IMG/VR virus record: IMGVR_UViG_3300009034_000104
Location: 1-40,550 of that record
DNA length: 40,550 bases
Source of the DNA: a virus
Direction: 5' to 3' (one strand)
Shown piece after piece: positions 38,312-40,550 of the stretch (position 1 is the first letter of the stretch; every line of letters starts with the position of its first letter). The notes below the pieces were generated by a model. It was not told the origin of the DNA. It ran no database searches and saw only the letters and a program-made list of their open reading frames with translations. The position numbers were made by a program, and so were the translations under genes.

Positions 38312-38491
38312 ATGACTTGCTCATATACTGACGAGGAATTAGAGATTTGGGATGGCGTAAGTAATCCAATGGGACAGCCTTGTTATAGATGCGATGACTA
38401 CGATTGTGTCCATAATTTTAATCATGACAATCCTGAGTTGATTGATGATTGGGAGTACGATGAGGCTGGCTATCCGATTCAGCCTATTTAA
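38312..38491 (+). CDS. 59-residue acidic Cys-motif protein
   Basis: ATG at 38312 with GGAGGG; TTG at 38300 overlaps the ribosome site and is rejected. MTCSYTDEELEIWDG, then CYRCDDYDCVHNFNHDN: four Cys and two His, very acidic. Could mimic nucleic acid or bind metal. No family recognised. Confidence 0.6.
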   Translation: MTCSYTDEELEIWDGVSNPMGQPCYRCDDYDCVHNFNHDNPELIDDWEYDEAGYPIQPI

Positions 38492-38494
38492 CAA

Positions 38495-38539
38495 ATGACC
38501 ATAGAGATTACAGAAAAGCAGTTTGAGGAACATGGCTAA
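38495..38539 (+). CDS. 14-residue peptide, perhaps a gene remnant
   Basis: ATG at 38495 starts MTIEITEKQFEEHG and stops. The sequence looks like the N-terminus of a larger protein of the type that begins phage nuclease genes (ITEKQF), so it may be a truncated gene overlapped by the next one. Confidence 0.3.
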   Translation: MTIEITEKQFEEHG

Positions 38540-38870
38540 CAAGGGCAACTATTATAAAGTCAAGACTAAGAAGTGGTTTGAGGCTGACGGCTACACGGTA
38601 GAGTATCTTGAGAGACTACAGCACGTGTACGCCAAAGGCAAGGTGATGTATATGAAACGTGACCTACTTGGAGCCGATGGGCTGGCAGTCAATGAGCACG
38701 AGTTCATTCTGTGGAACTCTATCACGAACAAAACTGACGTGAGCAAACATATCAAGCGGTTCAAGGAATATCCCTGTCCCAGTTTCATAAAGCGATACAT
38801 AGTCTACTGGGAAGCCAGGGCTAAGGAACCTGAGCTGATAGAAGTAGATATTGGAGGTATTGAAGAATGA
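38532..38870 (+). CDS. Possible PD-(D/E)XK-fold nuclease
   Basis: 112 residues from the ATG at 38532, GAGGA upstream. GNYYKVKTKKWFEADGYTVEYLE is a Hjc/VRR-NUC-like N-terminal helix and strand, and RDLLGADGLAVNEHEFILWNS holds an acidic residue followed by a strand, as in restriction-like folds. The final catalytic Lys is not obvious (LWNSITNKTDVSKHI). FKEYPCPSFIKRYIVYWEAR completes the fold. If active it may serve RecT or resolve DNA branches. The call is moderate. Confidence 0.55.
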   Translation: MANKGNYYKVKTKKWFEADGYTVEYLERLQHVYAKGKVMYMKRDLLGADGLAVNEHEFILWNSITNKTDVSKHIKRFKEYPCPSFIKRYIVYWEARAKEPELIEVDIGGIEE

Positions 38871-39205
38871 AAGCTAAAGACACCGTGATGATGCCAGAAC
38901 AAACTAGGAAAAAGAGGAAGGAGTTATTCCCTCACGGGCATAAGGACTGCTTTGAATGTGAGCAGTTTGTAAGGAATGCCCAAGCCGAAATCTCCTTCAA
39001 GGGAGGTCAACAGAAAGAGTATAAAAGGTGGATTAAAGCTTGTATGAAGGCAGGGATGCTAATTTATGCGCCCGACCACTTGGTTAATTTACACAAGGCA
39101 GGGATAAAACAAGTGGTGGAGTGGATAGAGGATAACAGAATGTTTAATAGAAAAACTGATAAATGGTGCGAATGGCAAGCCCAACTCAAGGACTGGGGCC
39201 TATAG
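38867..39205 (+). CDS. 112-residue hypothetical protein
   Basis: ATGA overlap with the previous stop. GHKDCFECEQFVRNAQAEIS has C-x2-C; WIKACMKAGMLIYAPDHLVNLHKAG is helical and QVVEWIEDNRMFNRKTDKWCEW ends the protein. Not recognised. The start is basic (TRKKRKEL). Confidence 0.6.
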   Translation: MKAKDTVMMPEQTRKKRKELFPHGHKDCFECEQFVRNAQAEISFKGGQQKEYKRWIKACMKAGMLIYAPDHLVNLHKAGIKQVVEWIEDNRMFNRKTDKWCEWQAQLKDWGL

Positions 39206-39227
39206 AGCAGATAGCTAGGATTTTGCA

Positions 39228-39479
39228 GTGAAGAAATACCAGATTATCTATAGTGAGATTGGTGTGATAGCTGGGACATATGACCAATACGATGACTGGA
39301 AGCGTAAGGGCTATGATTGGGGACAGAAATCTTTTTATGTGTTTGATGAATCCGATTTAACAGGGCGGTCAAGAGATATACTAATCCTTGTAATCGGTAC
39401 AGGTCACCAGAAACACGAACTTATTGATGAAGCTGCGGAACATGGCTTTGAGGTTAGATACTATCAAAGTAGAGAGTGA
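39228..39479 (+). CDS. 83-residue hypothetical protein
   Basis: A GTG at 39228 is the only start that fits. Beta-alpha pattern: YQIIYSEIGVIAGTYDQYDD, then SRDILILVIGTGHQKHELIDEAAEHGFEVRYY, which recalls a small Rossmann-like or Toprim-like fold. No active-site motif. Weak ribosome site. Confidence 0.5.
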   Translation: MKKYQIIYSEIGVIAGTYDQYDDWKRKGYDWGQKSFYVFDESDLTGRSRDILILVIGTGHQKHELIDEAAEHGFEVRYYQSRE

Positions 39480-39491
39480 TATAGAACTGTG

Positions 39492-39701
39492 ATGCCTACA
39501 CTATGGATGATGCTACGCAGAGACCGGTCGGACGAAATAAGAGCAATGCTGATTCAGTTGCAGTTTGAGAGGTATGGTCTGAAGCTCGACTATCCCCGTA
39601 ATCATAACGATATTACTCTTGAGCCTGCGATTGAGGATACTCACGAGGTCAAGGTTTTGATGAAACAAACGAGGCGTCATTTCAAAGGAGGTGAACGATG
39701 A
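39492..39701 (+). CDS. 69-residue hypothetical protein
   Basis: ATG at 39492, weak ribosome site. Helix RSDEIRAMLIQLQFERYGLK, then ITLEPAIEDTHEVKVLMKQT. Its AAAGGAGG tail serves the next gene at 39698. No family recognised. Confidence 0.5.
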   Translation: MPTLWMMLRRDRSDEIRAMLIQLQFERYGLKLDYPRNHNDITLEPAIEDTHEVKVLMKQTRRHFKGGER

Positions 39702-39904
39702 AAACTTGTCCAATTCTAAAAGCGGGAACTATGACAGAGAGCATTATGGTGGAGAAGCAGGTAGCACCAAGCACTGTTTCTACTCACTCTATTACAGTTA
39801 CACGTAAGGCCGCCGAGTGTATGGGTGAAGAGTGTGAGTGGTTTGACAATGGTTGCCCAGCTCATCAAGGGTTGTCTGTTGTTAGAGTGAAGTGCTCTGA
39901 GTAA
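39698..39904 (+). CDS. 68-residue Cys-motif protein
   Basis: AAAGGAGG upstream and ATGA overlap. MKTCPILKAG, then ECMGEECEWFDNGCPAH: five Cys and a His in an order seen in small phage proteins of unknown function that start CPxLKAG. Middle part is beta (THSITVTRKA). Likely metal-binding. Confidence 0.65.
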   Translation: MKTCPILKAGTMTESIMVEKQVAPSTVSTHSITVTRKAAECMGEECEWFDNGCPAHQGLSVVRVKCSE

Positions 39905-39908
39905 TCCT

Positions 39909-40121
39909 ATGAGCATGGCGAGTCAAAAAACAGGACACCGCGAAGGTTACGGAGTGAGGGAATACGTGCCAGACACAAAGCCCGGTATGCTGAAGGTCAG
40001 AGTATTCGGCGAGGTATATCAGGTCTGGCCTCTTCACTGTATGCGAGGATGGAAGTGCGTGCAGTGTGTGGTCGAGGGGAAGATACAATGCGAAGCCCGC
40101 TTTGCGAATATGGGAGGTTGA
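39909..40121 (+). CDS. 70-residue Cys-motif protein
   Basis: ATG at 39909, five bases after the previous stop. REGYGVREYVPDTKPGMLKV is beta-rich; HCMRGWKCVQCVVEGKIQC has four Cys and a His. Function unknown. It precedes the broken endonuclease gene. Confidence 0.55.
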   Translation: MSMASQKTGHREGYGVREYVPDTKPGMLKVRVFGEVYQVWPLHCMRGWKCVQCVVEGKIQCEARFANMGG

Positions 40122-40127
40122 TAGCTG

Positions 40128-40335
40128 TTGGTTGACGAGAAAACCTGCTGGATCTGCCCCTCCAAGCAGTTTGTTGATGACCACCATTATGATTGCCGTG
40201 CGGGTGCTTTGAGTCCTGACACTGTTCCCCACATACCATGATTTGGGAGTGGAATGGTTTGAGGATGAATATTTAGACAAAGCGATTGAGATTGAGAACA
40301 GGAAAAGGCAAATCCATTATGACCTACCCCCATAG
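40128..40335 (+). pseudogene. Broken HNH/endonuclease VII-like gene
   Basis: TTG at 40128 (GGAGG at 40113-40117) reads LVDEKTCWICPSKQFVDDHH then YDC and SPDTVP and stops at 40241. In the +1 frame from 40231 the protein continues TYHDLGVEWFEDEYLDKAIE to a stop at 40335. Together they form one protein with a CxxC, DHHYDC core typical of small phage HNH/endonuclease VII-like proteins. The expected second Cys pair between VP and TYHD is missing, so a small deletion plus frameshift has probably inactivated it. Confidence 0.65.
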
Positions 40336-40368
40336 ACTAAAAGGACAATTATTGAAAGGAGTAGTGGG

Positions 40369-40550
40369 ATGAATAAACAAAAATTGGCTAAAACATTGCG
40401 ACTACACAAGCACTGGTTGGAAGATAAAATTGGTGGTGAGAGAGCCAACCTGTGGGGAGCCGACCTGCGGGGAGCCAACCTGCGGGAAGCCAACCTGTGG
40501 GGAGCCGACCTGCGGGGAGCCAACCTGCGGGAAGCCAAGCTGTGGGGAGC
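40369..40550 (+). CDS. Pentapeptide-repeat protein (N-terminal part)
   Basis: ATG at 40369 with GAAAGGAG upstream. [20 protein letters not shown] is a short helix with the HKHWL pattern usual before phage pentapeptide repeats. [20 protein letters not shown] begins the repeats, running to the window end with W and R alternating. The gene continues at position 1. The join lacks exactly one base for an open frame. Confidence 0.8.
   Translation, partial: MNKQKLAKTLRLHKHWLEDKIGGERANLWGADLRGANLREANLWGADLRGANLREAKLWG

Overview
The window looks like an essentially complete genome (about 40.5 kb) of an uncultured tailed bacteriophage. Genes are packed tightly, often with ATGA or TAATG overlaps. Nearly all are on the + strand. 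Ribosome binding sites are strong AGGAGG types and promoters are sigma70-like, so the host is a bacterium; I cannot name it. No integrase, tRNA, RNA polymerase, DNA polymerase, reverse transcriptase or CRISPR array was seen. The two ends lie inside the same pentapeptide-repeat gene (N-terminus 40369-40550, C-terminus 1-474), so the molecule is probably circular or circularly permuted and was broken in a 15-bp repeat.

Layout. 1-1345: end of the pentapeptide protein and two unknown genes. 1346-2294: non-coding hairpins and a small minus-strand operon (zinc-binding protein, 48-residue ribbon-helix-helix protein, unknown). 2295-2572: divergent control region with two inverted repeats and promoters facing both ways. 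2573-7155: packaging region with a DUF5681-type protein, several very small genes, the large terminase and an HNH endonuclease inserted on the minus strand. After a terminator, 7291-16548 holds portal, accessory virion proteins, a 1315-residue protein with an LPD38-like region, scaffold and major capsid protein; a minus-strand lipoprotein is inserted at 10019-10447.

16639-29404 encodes virion surface and tail components. They include two FmdB-like zinc ribbons, a glycosyltransferase-methyltransferase fusion, lectin-like domains, a fibre-like protein and tail-tube/propeller-like proteins. A 20-residue repeat family is scattered over three of these genes. There is no tape-measure gene; the portal, giant internal protein and tail-tube order suggest podovirus-like morphology (inference). 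29401-30391 holds two membrane proteins and a pyruvoyl decarboxylase of the S-adenosylmethionine decarboxylase family with all catalytic residues in place, ending at a strong terminator (30456-30479).

30711-40335 is the early/replication region, starting at a promoter. It has small HTH proteins, a radical-SAM-like DUF5131 protein coupled to a 47-residue Cys-rich protein, a RecT/Bet annealing protein with an N-terminal zinc motif, a MazG-like protein, a 9-bp tandem repeat array just before a RecA/DnaB-like ATPase (candidate origin), a possible nuclease, many small Cys-pair proteins and a broken endonuclease gene.

The best candidates for undescribed biology are the shared 20-residue repeat with its common C-terminal cap, the decarboxylase in the lysis region, the Cys-rich/radical-SAM pair, and several visible module insertions (HNH gene with an orphan 3' tail, a tail-protein gene split by a lectin-plus-repeat module, a triplicated terminase start).
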